NCBI GenBank assembly: GCA_051252515.1
Contig: JBPOFS010000005.1
Coordinates: forward strand, 1 to 64,000
Direction: 5' to 3'
Source: UBA5078 sp051252515
Lineage (GTDB): Bacteria; Pseudomonadota; Gammaproteobacteria; Pseudomonadales; Pseudohongiellaceae
DNA: 64,000 nucleotides
Positions 17,884 through 27,213 of the stretch are shown here, piece by piece. The first letter of the stretch is position 1. Every line of letters starts with the position of its first letter. Made by a program: the position numbers and the translations under genes. Below the pieces are notes generated by a model. That model searched no databases and was not told where the DNA came from. It saw only the letters and a list, made by a program, of their open reading frames with translations.

Positions 17884-20109
17884 TTAAGCGTTTGCCAATG
17901 CATCATTGAGGATTGCGCTCGGGCGCATGGCGCTGGACACTTTCTCTTGATCTGGCTGGAAGTACCCACCGATATCCATTGGCTTGCCCTGCGAGCCGTT
18001 TAACTGCTCAAGAATAGCCTCTTCGTTCTGCGTTAACTGCGCCGCCAATTTAGTGAAGCGCGATTGCAGTTCTGCATCTTGCGTTTGTGCCGCTAACTCT
18101 TGCGCCCAATACATCGCCAAGTAGAAATGGCTGCCGCGATTATCTAGCTGCCCTACTTTACGTGCTGGTGACTTATCGTTATCCAAGAAGCGTCCTGTTG
18201 CCTTCGTTAACGCAGCCGCTAGAGTGATCGCTTTTTGATTGTTGGTTTTAGCACCCAAATCTTCAAGCGAAACAGCCAATGCCAAGAACTCACCAAGAGA
18301 ATCCCAACGCAAATGTCCTTCTTCAACAAATTGTTGAACATGCTTAGGCGCTGAACCACCAGCGCCTGTTTCAAACAAACCACCGCCCGCAAGCAACGGC
18401 ACGATTGAAAGCATCTTTGCGCTCGTTCCTAGCTCGAGAATTGGGAACAAATCGGTTAGGTAGTCGCGCAACACATTGCCTGTGACAGAGATTGTGTCCT
18501 TACCTTCTTTGATACGCTCTAGTGAAAAGCGAATCGCTTCCACAGGCTCTTTAATAAGCACTTCTAGACCGGTGGTATCGTGTTGAGGCAAATACTGTTC
18601 AACTTTTTTGATTAACTGCGCATCGTGAGCACGGTTAGCATCAAGCCAGAATACTGCTGGTGTGCCGGTAGCACGTGCACGAGTGACCGCAAGTTTTACC
18701 CAATCCTGAATAGGCAAATCTTTAGTTTGGCACATACGCCAGATATCGCCCTGGGCGACATTGTGCTCAAAAATCTGCTTACCTTGGTCATCAACAACAC
18801 GCACGGTTCCGTTTGCAGGAATCTTGAATGTTTTATCGTGTGAGCCATATTCTTCAGCTTTCTGCGCCATAAGACCAACGTTAGACACGCTGCCCATTGT
18901 CGTTACATCGAATGCGCCGTGCTTCTTACAGAACTCGATCGTTGCTTGATAAATCCCGGCGTAACAGCGATCAGGAATCATAGCGATCGTATCTTGTAGC
19001 TTGCCGTCTGGTCCCCACATCTGACCAGATGAACGAATCGCTGCAGGCATTGAGGCATCAACAATAACATCGCTCGGCACGTGTAAATTAGTAATGCCTT
19101 TATCAGAATCTACCATCGCCAATGGCGGGCGAGTTTGATAAACCGCTTGAATATCAGCCTCGATCGCTTCGCGCTGATCTTGTGGCAAACCTTTGATTTT
19201 CTCGTAAACATCACCCAAGCCATTAGCGGAATCAACGCCTAGTTCTTTAAAGAGGTCTGCATACTTTTCAAACACATCTTTGAAATAAACAGTCACTGCA
19301 AGACCGAACATGATCGGGTCAGACACTTTCATCATCGTCGCTTTAAGGTGCAATGACAGTAAGACGCCTTGCTCGCTTGCCGCCGCAATTTGCGCAGTGA
19401 AAAACTCACTAAGCGCTTTCGAGCTCATTACCGATGCATCGATGACTTCTCCGGCTAGCAACGCCGTTTTCTCTTTTAGGACACTTACAGTGCCATCGGC
19501 TGCTACAAATTCAATACGCACCGCGCCAGCTTTCTCAGCAACGTAGGATTGTTCGCTGCCATAAAAATCGCCTTCACTCATATGAGCGACATTAGACTTA
19601 GAGTCTGCGGCCCACTTGCCCATTGAATGGGGGTTCTTGCGAGCATAGGCTTTTACTGGAGCCGCCACACGGCGGTCAGAGTTACCTTCGCGCAATACTG
19701 GGTTTACAGCACTGCCCAAAATTTTGGCATAACGCGCCTTGATGTCTTTCTCTTCGTCGCTCTTAGGCTCTTCTGGGTAGTCAGGCAAAGCGTAACCGTG
19801 TTTCTGCAATTCTTTGATCGCGCCATGAAGCTGCGGAATCGATGCACTAATATTGGGCAGCTTAATGATGTTGGCGCCAGGGGTTTGAGCCAAGTCACCC
19901 AATAGGGCAAGCGCGTCTGTTTGTTTCTGCGCATCCGTCAACTTGTCAGGGAAATTAGCAATAATACGACCCGCTAACGAGATGTCCTGTGTCGTGACAT
20001 TAATGCCCGCCGGGTTAGTAAACGTTTGAATAATGGGAAGCAGAGAATAAGTCGCCAGCGCAGGCGCTTCATCAGTAATGGTATAAATGATCGTTGGAGC
20101 ATTAGTCAT
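17884..20109 (-). CDS. icd: Isocitrate dehydrogenase (NADP), monomeric type
   Basis: A 741-aa TCA-cycle enzyme converting isocitrate to 2-oxoglutarate. The size and the MTNAPTIIYTITDEAPALATYSLLPI start identify the monomeric IDH family, which is unrelated in architecture to the 416-aa dimeric E. coli enzyme. Substrate-site segments such as NSDRRVAAPVKAYARKNPHSMG and FWLDANRAHDAQLI are visible. It is a single gene with its own promoter and a hairpin after the stop. The family occurs in Azotobacter, Vibrio and other gammaproteobacteria. Confidence 0.97.
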   Translation of the reverse strand: MTNAPTIIYTITDEAPALATYSLLPIIQTFTNPAGINVTTQDISLAGRIIANFPDKLTDAQKQTDALALLGDLAQTPGANIIKLPNISASIPQLHGAIKELQKHGYALPDYPEEPKSDEEKDIKARYAKILGSAVNPVLREGNSDRRVAAPVKAYARKNPHSMGKWAADSKSNVAHMSEGDFYGSEQSYVAEKAGAVRIEFVAADGTVSVLKEKTALLAGEVIDASVMSSKALSEFFTAQIAAASEQGVLLSLHLKATMMKVSDPIMFGLAVTVYFKDVFEKYADLFKELGVDSANGLGDVYEKIKGLPQDQREAIEADIQAVYQTRPPLAMVDSDKGITNLHVPSDVIVDASMPAAIRSSGQMWGPDGKLQDTIAMIPDRCYAGIYQATIEFCKKHGAFDVTTMGSVSNVGLMAQKAEEYGSHDKTFKIPANGTVRVVDDQGKQIFEHNVAQGDIWRMCQTKDLPIQDWVKLAVTRARATGTPAVFWLDANRAHDAQLIKKVEQYLPQHDTTGLEVLIKEPVEAIRFSLERIKEGKDTISVTGNVLRDYLTDLFPILELGTSAKMLSIVPLLAGGGLFETGAGGSAPKHVQQFVEEGHLRWDSLGEFLALAVSLEDLGAKTNNQKAITLAAALTKATGRFLDNDKSPARKVGQLDNRGSHFYLAMYWAQELAAQTQDAELQSRFTKLAAQLTQNEEAILEQLNGSQGKPMDIGGYFQPDQEKVSSAMRPSAILNDALANA

Positions 20110-20224
20110 AGTTGTTCCTTGTTTACGTAACCGGGTTCACCAAAAAAATTCAGTGGCGGGATAGTCGAACTGATCTCTACACTGCGAGAACGAAAGCTTT
20201 GCGCTCTATATTATTTTGCGCGGC

Positions 20225-20233
20225 ATTATAACA
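20225..20233 (-). promoter_or_regulatory. Extended -10 promoter of icd
   Basis: On the minus strand TGTTATAAT is an extended -10 with a perfect TATAAT, about 115 bases before the icd ATG. The -35 region is weak. On the opposite strand TTGTTA-16-GATACT nearby may serve rluE. Confidence 0.5.
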
Positions 20234-20333
20234 GCGTAGGCTTTGTTAGAATAGCGGCTAACGCGATACTCTAACCCTCGTATCTCGTTTAACGCTTGTC
20301 TTAACTGCAATAAAAAAGGACCTATCTCCCCTG

Positions 20334-20879
20334 ATGGCTAGACTGATTTTACTAAACAAACCTTTTGACATGCTCTCTCAGTTTACCGATGGGGACGGAC
20401 GACGCACTCTTGCCGATTGCGTTGATATTAAAGGCGTTTACCCCGCTGGGCGGCTCGATAGAGATTCCGAAGGCCTTATCCTATTGACCGATTGCGGCAA
20501 ACTTCAGGCCAAAATCAGCGACCCAAAACATAAGCTAGGCAAGGTGTACTGGGCGCAGGTAGAGGGGGAAATCAGCGATTCAGCGCTAGCGGCTTTGGCC
20601 AGTGGCGTACAGTTAAAAGACGGCCTCAGTCGACCAGCACAAGCAAGGCGCTTAGAACAGGTGGATATTTGGCCACGCACCCCTCCAATTCGTGAACGCA
20701 AGCTTATCCCTACCTCGTGGGTAGAACTCACACTCTTTGAGGGTCGTAATCGACAAGTGCGACGCATGACGGCCGCGGTGGGCTTTCCGACGCTACGCCT
20801 TATTCGACGCAGGATCGGGACTTGGGATATAGGGGATTTGCTGCCAGGGCAATCAACGGCGATAGAAATCCCCAGTTAA
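20334..20879 (+). CDS. rluE: 23S rRNA pseudouridine synthase RluE-like
   Basis: A 181-aa RsuA/RluB/E/F-family pseudouridine synthase. The catalytic Asp lies in the motif AGRLDRDSEGLILLTDCG near residue 40, and the C-terminal FEGRNRQVRRMTAAVGFPTLRL motif is complete. It lacks an N-terminal S4 domain, as E. coli RluE (which makes U2457 of 23S rRNA) does. The end overlaps the convergent moaE end by four bases. Confidence 0.92.
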   Translation: MARLILLNKPFDMLSQFTDGDGRRTLADCVDIKGVYPAGRLDRDSEGLILLTDCGKLQAKISDPKHKLGKVYWAQVEGEISDSALAALASGVQLKDGLSRPAQARRLEQVDIWPRTPPIRERKLIPTSWVELTLFEGRNRQVRRMTAAVGFPTLRLIRRRIGTWDIGDLLPGQSTAIEIPS

Positions 20880-21349
20880 GAGGATGTTTCCCAGCGTTGA
20901 CGAGCGATCTCATCGGCCTCACGGCTTTCTATCCATTGCGATTGCTCGCCTGTGGCCTGTTTCTTCCAAAATGGCGCCCGAGTTTTAAGATAATCCATAA
21001 TGAACTCGGCCGCGGCAAAGGCATCGGCGCGATGGGTGCTTGCAACACCCACATAGACAATCTGCTCATTCGCCTTGAGCTCACCAACTCGATGCACCAC
21101 ACGACAGGCCAGCACATCCCAGCGCTGCTGTGCTTGGGTCACGATATCGGCCAAAGCTTTCTCAGTCATACCAGGGTAATGCTCTAAAAACAGGCTTTGA
21201 ACACTGGGCTTCTCGCCTTTATCGCTGGCCTCATAGAACTCACGCACCAAACCTGTAAACGTGGCAATCGCCCCAGCGTTATCAGCCTCCTCACGCAAAG
21301 ACGCATATAGAGCCGCAATATCAAAATCCGCTTCTTGAACGCTAATCAC
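20876..21349 (-). CDS. moaE: Molybdopterin synthase catalytic subunit MoaE
   Basis: A 157-aa large subunit of molybdopterin synthase, which inserts two sulfurs carried by MoaD into cPMP. Typical segments are GAIATFTGLVREF at the start, LFLEHYPGMTEKAL, and HRVGELKANEQIVYVGVAS. The Lys/Arg-rich end (TRAPFWKKQ) contributes the catalytic Lys. It lies two bases after moaD in the order moaC-moaD-moaE. Confidence 0.95.
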   Translation of the reverse strand: MISVQEADFDIAALYASLREEADNAGAIATFTGLVREFYEASDKGEKPSVQSLFLEHYPGMTEKALADIVTQAQQRWDVLACRVVHRVGELKANEQIVYVGVASTHRADAFAAAEFIMDYLKTRAPFWKKQATGEQSQWIESREADEIARQRWETSS

Positions 21350-21351
21350 GC

Positions 21352-21606
21352 CTAGCCTCCAGTCATTGGAGGAAAGAAGGCAATTTCTTCATTGCCTAGC
21401 AAAGCATGAGTACGCTCAACGATAGTCTGATCCACTGCGACTAACACTTGCGTGGAGTTGCTCAATATTGACCACGCTTCATCTCGGTTCTCCACAAGAT
21501 GAGCAATCAACTGGGCCACAGTCATTTCAGTGCTGGGCATTGCTAACTCTTCACCTTGCGTCCCGAGTGTTTCACGCAGCGCTGCGAAGTAATGTACTTT
21601 CAACAT
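21352..21606 (-). CDS. moaD: Molybdopterin synthase sulfur carrier MoaD
   Basis: An 84-aa ubiquitin-fold protein ending in the obligatory Gly-Gly (FFPPMTGG), where MoeB-type adenylation and thiocarboxylate formation occur. The start MLKVHYFAALRETLG is typical. It is encoded between moaC and moaE and probably co-translated with moaE. Confidence 0.95.
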   Translation of the reverse strand: MLKVHYFAALRETLGTQGEELAMPSTEMTVAQLIAHLVENRDEAWSILSNSTQVLVAVDQTIVERTHALLGNEEIAFFPPMTGG

Positions 21607-21630
21607 AATGATTCCTGTAAGCGTGAGGGT

Positions 21631-22113
21631 TTACACCGCTTCTCGCGAGTAATGCCCTGATTTTCCGCCCTTTTTTTCCTGCAGACTGATGTGTTCGATG
21701 ACCATGCCTTTATCAACGGCTTTACACATATCATAGATCGTCAGTGCCGCCACTGACACCGCTGTCAGCGCTTCCATTTCAACGCCTGTTTTACCATCTA
21801 GGGCGCAGGTAGCGCTGATATAGACCTTAGCATTGACCTCATCAAGCTCGAACTCCACTTTAACCGAGGTCAGCATCAAGGGATGGCAAAGCGGAATAAG
21901 GTCTGCGCACTTCTTCGCGGCTTGGATGCCCGCAATACGCGCCACCGCAATCACATCGCCTTTTTTATGCCCACCAGAGGCTAGCAATTGCATAGTCTCT
22001 GGCAGCATCGACACGACGGCACTGGCTGTAGCGCTTCGGCTAGTCACGAGCTTACCACCCACATCCACCATGTGTGCGTTGCCCTGTGCGTCTAAATGCG
22101 TTAATTGCCCCAT
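21631..22113 (-). CDS. moaC: Cyclic pyranopterin monophosphate synthase MoaC
   Basis: About 160 aa; converts 3',8-cyclo-GTP (made by MoaA) to cPMP in molybdenum cofactor synthesis. The start at MGQLTHLDAQGNAHMVDV aligns with E. coli MoaC, MSQLTHINAAGEAHMVDV. Another ATG lies four codons upstream (22125), and the frame stays open to 22200. The catalytic segment KKCADLIPLCHPL and GVEMEALTAVSVAALTIYDM are intact. moaA and moaB are not in the window. Confidence 0.95.
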   Translation of the reverse strand: MGQLTHLDAQGNAHMVDVGGKLVTSRSATASAVVSMLPETMQLLASGGHKKGDVIAVARIAGIQAAKKCADLIPLCHPLMLTSVKVEFELDEVNAKVYISATCALDGKTGVEMEALTAVSVAALTIYDMCKAVDKGMVIEHISLQEKKGGKSGHYSREAV

Positions 22114-22293
22114 ACCCTGCCCCATCGTTGTGTTGTGTGTTTGCGTGCGTATTATCCACGTAATAGGCAAACAGCTAAAGTGATACCGTATCCACACCAT
22201 TGTATTGTCGATTTTGAGTGATTCTAAGAGGCATTCTTAGGTGTTTTGCGGTACGATTGCGCCTTTATTTAATCCGGTGGATCTCCTAGTCAA

Positions 22294-22743
22294 ATGGCCC
22301 AATGGCACCCCCACAAAACCGTCGCGACTATCGTCGTTCGTGACGCCAAGTTCTTGATGGTTGAAGAGCTCATTGATGGCGCCCTAGTGCTAAACCAACC
22401 GGCCGGGCATTTGGAGCCAAACGAGACAATAGCCCAGGCGGCGATTCGGGAAACACTAGAAGAAACAGCTTGGGAGGTAGAGCTCACCGCCTTTCTGGGG
22501 CTTTACCAGAGCAATGCTGTTGCTAAGAACACTTGTTATATTCGTAGCTGCTTCATCGCCAGCCCCGTGCAGCATTTCCCTGAACGGCCACTGGATACCG
22601 ACATCGTTAGAGCCCTATGGCTAAGCCGCGAAGAAATCAACGCACGCAAAGACCAGTTACGCAGCCCGGTAGTCATGCGCGTAATCGATGACTATCTCGC
22701 AGGGAAACACTTTCCTCTAGAGGCCGTCACATTTTTAGACTAA
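22294..22743 (+). CDS. nudJ: NUDIX phosphatase NudJ
   Basis: A 149-aa Nudix hydrolase, probably acting on HMP-PP/thiamine pyrophosphate and nucleotide triphosphates like E. coli NudJ. The Nudix box is visible as GHLEPNE followed by REtLEET (about residues 33-57); the usual Gly near its end is replaced. It lies immediately before mnmA, as in E. coli (nudJ-mnmA-hflD-purB), which supports the assignment. Confidence 0.9.
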   Translation: MAQWHPHKTVATIVVRDAKFLMVEELIDGALVLNQPAGHLEPNETIAQAAIRETLEETAWEVELTAFLGLYQSNAVAKNTCYIRSCFIASPVQHFPERPLDTDIVRALWLSREEINARKDQLRSPVVMRVIDDYLAGKHFPLEAVTFLD

Positions 22744-22792
22744 AACACACCCGATCAGTCAGTCCATTACAGGCAAAACGAATACGAACGTC

Positions 22793-23911
22793 ATGACCCT
22801 TACACCTGAAGCAAAAGCAGCAAACTCACGCATCAAAGTCATCGTTGGCATGTCCGGCGGTGTCGACTCCTCCGTGGCGGCACTCCTGTTGAAAGAACAA
22901 GGCTATCAAGTGGAAGGCCTTTTCATGAAAAACTGGGAAGAAGATGACGACTCTGAGTATTGCACCGCTAAGGCAGATCTAGCCGATGCTGAATCAGTCT
23001 GTCAGCGCCTCGGCCTGCATCTGCATAGTGCCAATTTTGCCTCAGAATATTGGGACAATGTATTCGAACACTTTATTCAGGAGTACCGCGCGGGTCGCAC
23101 CCCAAATCCCGACATCCTGTGTAATCGTGAGATCAAATTCAAAGCATTCTTAGAATATGCCAGCGAGCTAGGCGCGGACTATATTGCCACTGGTCATTAT
23201 GTGCGCCGCTTCGATGACAATGGTCACACCTACTTGCTTAAAGGGCTTGATCAAAACAAAGATCAAAGTTACTTCCTAAGCGCCGTGGGTGAGTCCAGCC
23301 TCAAACGCAGCCTCTTCCCTGTCGGCGAATTAGAAAAGAGTGAGGTGCGCGCACTTGCGGCCGAACACGGCTTTATCACGCACGACAAAAAAGACAGCAC
23401 GGGCATCTGCTTTATTGGCGAGCGTAAGTTTAAAGATTTTTTACAGCAATATATTCCCGCTCAACCTGGGAAAATTGAAACCGTTGATGGCCAATTGATC
23501 GGGGATCATCATGGGTTGATGTACCACACCTATGGTCAACGACAAGGCTTAGGCATCGGCGGTTTACAAGAGTTTGGTGACGCACCGTGGTATGTCGTAG
23601 ACAAAGACTTAGACCGTAATCGTCTAATCGTCGCACAAGGCAATGACAACCCTCACCTGTTCTCTTCAAGCTTAAAAGCGACACAACTTGCTTGGATCAA
23701 TGACGAGCCCCCGGTTTTGCCGCTGCGCTGTCATGCCAAAATTCGTTACCGCCAAGCCGATCAGGTCTGCACCGTTGAGCTCGTGGATGGTGATAATATT
23801 ATCGTGACATTTGCTGATCCACAAAGAGCGGTTACACCGGGTCAAACGATCGTCTTGTACTCTGGCGACACTTGTTTAGGAGGCGCAGTCATTGAACAAT
23901 ACTTCCGCTAA
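22793..23911 (+). CDS. mnmA: tRNA-specific 2-thiouridylase MnmA
   Basis: A 372-aa enzyme that forms s2U34 in tRNA-Lys, -Glu and -Gln using sulfur delivered by TusE. The PP-loop GMSGGVDSS at residues 19-27 adenylates U34. The two catalytic cysteines lie in ILCNREIKF (about 108) and STGICFIGERKF (about 206). The C-terminal beta-barrel domain is complete. The Tus relay that feeds it is encoded at 1356-2759. Confidence 0.97.
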   Translation: MTLTPEAKAANSRIKVIVGMSGGVDSSVAALLLKEQGYQVEGLFMKNWEEDDDSEYCTAKADLADAESVCQRLGLHLHSANFASEYWDNVFEHFIQEYRAGRTPNPDILCNREIKFKAFLEYASELGADYIATGHYVRRFDDNGHTYLLKGLDQNKDQSYFLSAVGESSLKRSLFPVGELEKSEVRALAAEHGFITHDKKDSTGICFIGERKFKDFLQQYIPAQPGKIETVDGQLIGDHHGLMYHTYGQRQGLGIGGLQEFGDAPWYVVDKDLDRNRLIVAQGNDNPHLFSSSLKATQLAWINDEPPVLPLRCHAKIRYRQADQVCTVELVDGDNIIVTFADPQRAVTPGQTIVLYSGDTCLGGAVIEQYFR

Positions 23912-24584
23912 GTTTAACGATTGGGAATATCGCAATATTGCTCTGGCCGTAACAGTGCAATGCGCCCAACTCGTTCACACTCTCGCCACCACAGGGCGCG
24001 CAGACCCAGTGCTGATCAAAGCCTGTGTCAAACCCCTGTTAGTCCTTAACTCCGACAGCGTTGCCGACATTTACCCTAACGTCAATTATTTTGCGACTGG
24101 TCTGAGCGCATTGCAAAAGTCCTTAAGTGGCGAAGGCTTACGAGAGTTTTCTGAAGCGATGAAATATGTCCTAGGCATGAGCGTACTTCAGCAACAGCTT
24201 AGCACTGCGCCCGCGATGCAAAGCGCCATTCAGCAGCGCATGCAACGACCTGACACTTTGTATTTAGACAACGACGAACAAGGCTTGCCGGCAGACGATA
24301 TGCTGCGCACACAAAAATCTGAGAACTTTGATTACGCCGTGTTTGCCGCGTTATACCAAGACACCATCAGTAAGCTAAGTTATCGCGTGCATGTCAAAGG
24401 CAACGCCGAGTATCTGCGCAATCAACAGGTAGCGAATCAGATTCGCGCCTTATTATTAGCCGGAATACGTTCAGCCATGCTCTGGCAGCAACTGGGCGGA
24501 AGACGCTGGCATTTGTTTTTCTATAAAAAACGCATTCGAAGTTGCGTAGCGACTATTCGCCGCAACCTGATCACTCTTCATTAA
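23892..24584 (+). CDS. hflD: High-frequency lysogenization protein HflD homolog
   Basis: An alpha-helical peripheral membrane protein of about 230 aa. In E. coli HflD binds phage lambda CII. Its cellular role is unclear, but it is always next to mnmA and purB. The TTG start at 23892 overlaps mnmA by 20 bases. Helical features and the C-terminal RIRALLLAGIRSAMLWQQLGG segment match the family. The protein ends with a basic tail. Confidence 0.9.
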   Translation: MNNTSAKFNDWEYRNIALAVTVQCAQLVHTLATTGRADPVLIKACVKPLLVLNSDSVADIYPNVNYFATGLSALQKSLSGEGLREFSEAMKYVLGMSVLQQQLSTAPAMQSAIQQRMQRPDTLYLDNDEQGLPADDMLRTQKSENFDYAVFAALYQDTISKLSYRVHVKGNAEYLRNQQVANQIRALLLAGIRSAMLWQQLGGRRWHLFFYKKRIRSCVATIRRNLITLH

Positions 24585-24614
24585 CATTATTAGACTATTC
24601 GCTAGGAATTTATT

Positions 24615-25991
24615 ATGACAGCACTCCCTTTGAGCGGACTTACCGCAATCTCTCCAATCGATGGCCGTTATCGTAACAAGGCAGACGCACTGGCTCACTA
24701 TTTCAGCGAGTTCGCCCTTATCCGTTACCGAGTGATTGTAGAAGTGCGATGGTTACAATGCCTCGCCGCGCACCCACAAGTAACAGAAGCTCCGGCTATT
24801 GATTCTGAGTCAAATCAAGTACTAGAGAACATCATCTCAGAGTTTTCTTTAGAGGATGCGCAACGGGTAAAAGACATCGAGGCAACAACCAACCACGATG
24901 TAAAAGCGGTTGAGTATTTCATCAAAGAGAAAGTCAGCAATCATCCTGGGCTGGCCACGCAAATGGAGTTCGTCCATTTCGCTTGCACCTCAGAAGACAT
25001 CAATAATCTTTCGTACGCGTTGATGCTCAAAGAAGGTCGCGATAACGTCATGTTGCCATTGATGCGCAATCTGATCGACACCTTAAGAGCGTTAGCGATC
25101 GAGCATGCGGAGCAGCCATTGCTTGCCCGCACTCATGGTCAAACGGCATCACCGACCACTGTCGGTAAAGAGTTCGCCAATGTGGTCGCTCGCTTAGAGC
25201 GCCAGTTTACCCAGTTTGAAAACAGCGAAGTGCTTGGCAAGATCAACGGCGCGGTGGGCAACTACAACGCTCACCTCTCCGCTTATCCTGACATCGATTG
25301 GCAGAGCAATGCCCAAACCTTCGTAAGCTCTCTTGGGCTTACATGGAATCCGTACACAACACAGATTGAACCGCACGACTATATCGCCGAAATGTTCTCA
25401 ACTTTGTGTCGTTTCAATACTATCTTGATCGATTTCGATCGCGACATCTGGGGCTATATCTCCCTGGGTTATTTCAAGCAAAAAACCATCGCTGGCGAAG
25501 TGGGTTCCTCCACAATGCCGCACAAAGTCAATCCGATCGACTTTGAGAACTCCGAGGGCAACCTAGGGATTGCAAACGCCGTGATGCAACACCTTGCAGA
25601 GAAGCTGCCTATTTCGCGCTGGCAGCGTGACCTAACCGACTCCACTGTATTGCGTAACATCGGTGTTGGTTTTGCCCACAGCGTGATCGCCTATCACGCC
25701 AGCCTCAAAGGGGTCAGCAAGCTTTCTATTGCCCCAGAGACTCTACTCGCCGATCTCGATAAGAGCTGGGAAGTGCTAGCCGAACCTATTCAAACTGTGA
25801 TGCGTCGTTATAGCGTCGAGAAGCCTTATGAGAAACTCAAAGCGCTAACCCGCGGCCAGAAGATCAATCAACAAGTGCTCGAACAGTTTGTTGAAACACT
25901 CGACATTCCCGAAGAAGGCAAAGCGCAGTTACGCGCATTGCGCCCTGAAAATTACATCGGCAATGCCGTAGATCAAGCGCGCAACATTTAG
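24615..25991 (+). CDS. purB: Adenylosuccinate lyase
   Basis: A 458-aa fumarase/aspartase-superfamily enzyme used twice in purine synthesis: SAICAR to AICAR and adenylosuccinate to AMP. The family signature GSSTMPHKVNPIDFEN (about residues 295-310) carries the catalytic Ser loop. The catalytic-His segment TRTHGQTASPTTVGKE (seen as ARTHGQTA) lies near residue 170. TAGGAA precedes ATG. It completes nudJ-mnmA-hflD-purB. Confidence 0.97.
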   Translation: MTALPLSGLTAISPIDGRYRNKADALAHYFSEFALIRYRVIVEVRWLQCLAAHPQVTEAPAIDSESNQVLENIISEFSLEDAQRVKDIEATTNHDVKAVEYFIKEKVSNHPGLATQMEFVHFACTSEDINNLSYALMLKEGRDNVMLPLMRNLIDTLRALAIEHAEQPLLARTHGQTASPTTVGKEFANVVARLERQFTQFENSEVLGKINGAVGNYNAHLSAYPDIDWQSNAQTFVSSLGLTWNPYTTQIEPHDYIAEMFSTLCRFNTILIDFDRDIWGYISLGYFKQKTIAGEVGSSTMPHKVNPIDFENSEGNLGIANAVMQHLAEKLPISRWQRDLTDSTVLRNIGVGFAHSVIAYHASLKGVSKLSIAPETLLADLDKSWEVLAEPIQTVMRRYSVEKPYEKLKALTRGQKINQQVLEQFVETLDIPEEGKAQLRALRPENYIGNAVDQARNI

Positions 25992-26022
25992 TGCTAAGCA
26001 ATCGATTGACTGGAGTTTACGC

Positions 26023-27213
26023 GTGAACATATTACCCCCCGACTTTGATCCGGCACTTTTCCTATCTGAGTATTGGCAGAAAAAGCCCGTATTGATTCGG
26101 GGGCAAAAAGCCTTTGTAGACCCAATAGGCATTCCAGAGATTGCAGGTTTAGCTTGCGAAGAGTTCATTGAGTCAAGATTGATTGTCAGTGATGCCGATC
26201 GTAAAAAATGGCAAGTGCACAATGGGCCGTTCACAGAAGAGTTTCTGAAAGGATTGCCCAATAGCCATTGGAGCCTCCTCATTCAAGCGGTCGATCAATG
26301 GCATGACGATGTGCGCGCCTTAGTGAAAGACTTCGACTTTATTCCGAATTGGCGAATCGACGATGTCATGATCAGTCTTGCCAGCGATGAAGGCGGTGTC
26401 GGCCCCCATTTTGATTATTACGACGTGTTCCTAATTCAAGGGCATGGCAAAAAGCGCTGGCGTTTAGGCGGTCCTGTGGACAGCAACACGCCATTGCTAC
26501 CCGATAACGAACTCAAACTCCTTAATGAGTTTGATACACAAGAAGACTGGATCGTAGAACCCGGTGACATTCTTTATGTTCCCCCGAATATTGCTCATTA
26601 CGGCGTGTCCATAGGCAATAGCGTGACCTATTCCGTAGGGTTTAGGACCCCTTCTGTCGTTGAACTTCTTGATGACTTTAGCAATGATTTGATGGAAGGC
26701 TTGCATGAAGAGCACCGCTACATCGACACGGCCCCTAAAAAGCCAACGCTTCCAGGTAAGATTGAAAACGATGTCGGCGAGCAGTTAATGGCCCTTTTGC
26801 AATCTCACCTTGCCGACAAACCGCGCATCACCCGCACGTTTGGCAAGTATATGACTCAGCCTAAATACCCTTATTTACTAGAGCATAGCTCGCCGGTCAC
26901 GGTGGAGCAGTTATTGACAGCCATGAAAGGTGGGCTGCCTCTTGGCCGTAACCCTTCCTCGCGCTTTGCGTTTGCCGAGCTTGAAGCAAACGACGATTCA
27001 TTAGGCATGGAACTCTATGTCGATGGCAAAGCATTCCCTTGTCCTGCTAGCATGCAGGCATTACTACCAAGCTTATGCGACCCGTTCGCGGACGAGATCG
27101 ATTGGCAGGACATCGCCAAAACCGATACAGCCTGCGCAGAGCTATTAGTGACCTTATACAATCAAGGCAGTCTTTGGTTAGTTGACCAATCAGATGAGGA
27201 TGAAGAGGCTTAA
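26023..27213 (+). CDS. roxA: Ribosomal protein uL16 arginine hydroxylase RoxA (YcfD)
   Basis: A 396-aa Fe(II)/2-oxoglutarate oxygenase of the JmjC/cupin type that hydroxylates an arginine of ribosomal protein L16. The metal triad is H129, D131 (in GGVGPHFDYYDVF) and H192 (PPNIAHYGVS). The C-terminal winged-helix-like dimer domain follows. The start is GTG at 26023. The protein sits in the same neighbourhood (ycfD near purB) in other gammaproteobacteria. The stop TAATG overlaps the start of the next gene. Confidence 0.93.
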   Translation: MNILPPDFDPALFLSEYWQKKPVLIRGQKAFVDPIGIPEIAGLACEEFIESRLIVSDADRKKWQVHNGPFTEEFLKGLPNSHWSLLIQAVDQWHDDVRALVKDFDFIPNWRIDDVMISLASDEGGVGPHFDYYDVFLIQGHGKKRWRLGGPVDSNTPLLPDNELKLLNEFDTQEDWIVEPGDILYVPPNIAHYGVSIGNSVTYSVGFRTPSVVELLDDFSNDLMEGLHEEHRYIDTAPKKPTLPGKIENDVGEQLMALLQSHLADKPRITRTFGKYMTQPKYPYLLEHSSPVTVEQLLTAMKGGLPLGRNPSSRFAFAELEANDDSLGMELYVDGKAFPCPASMQALLPSLCDPFADEIDWQDIAKTDTACAELLVTLYNQGSLWLVDQSDEDEEA

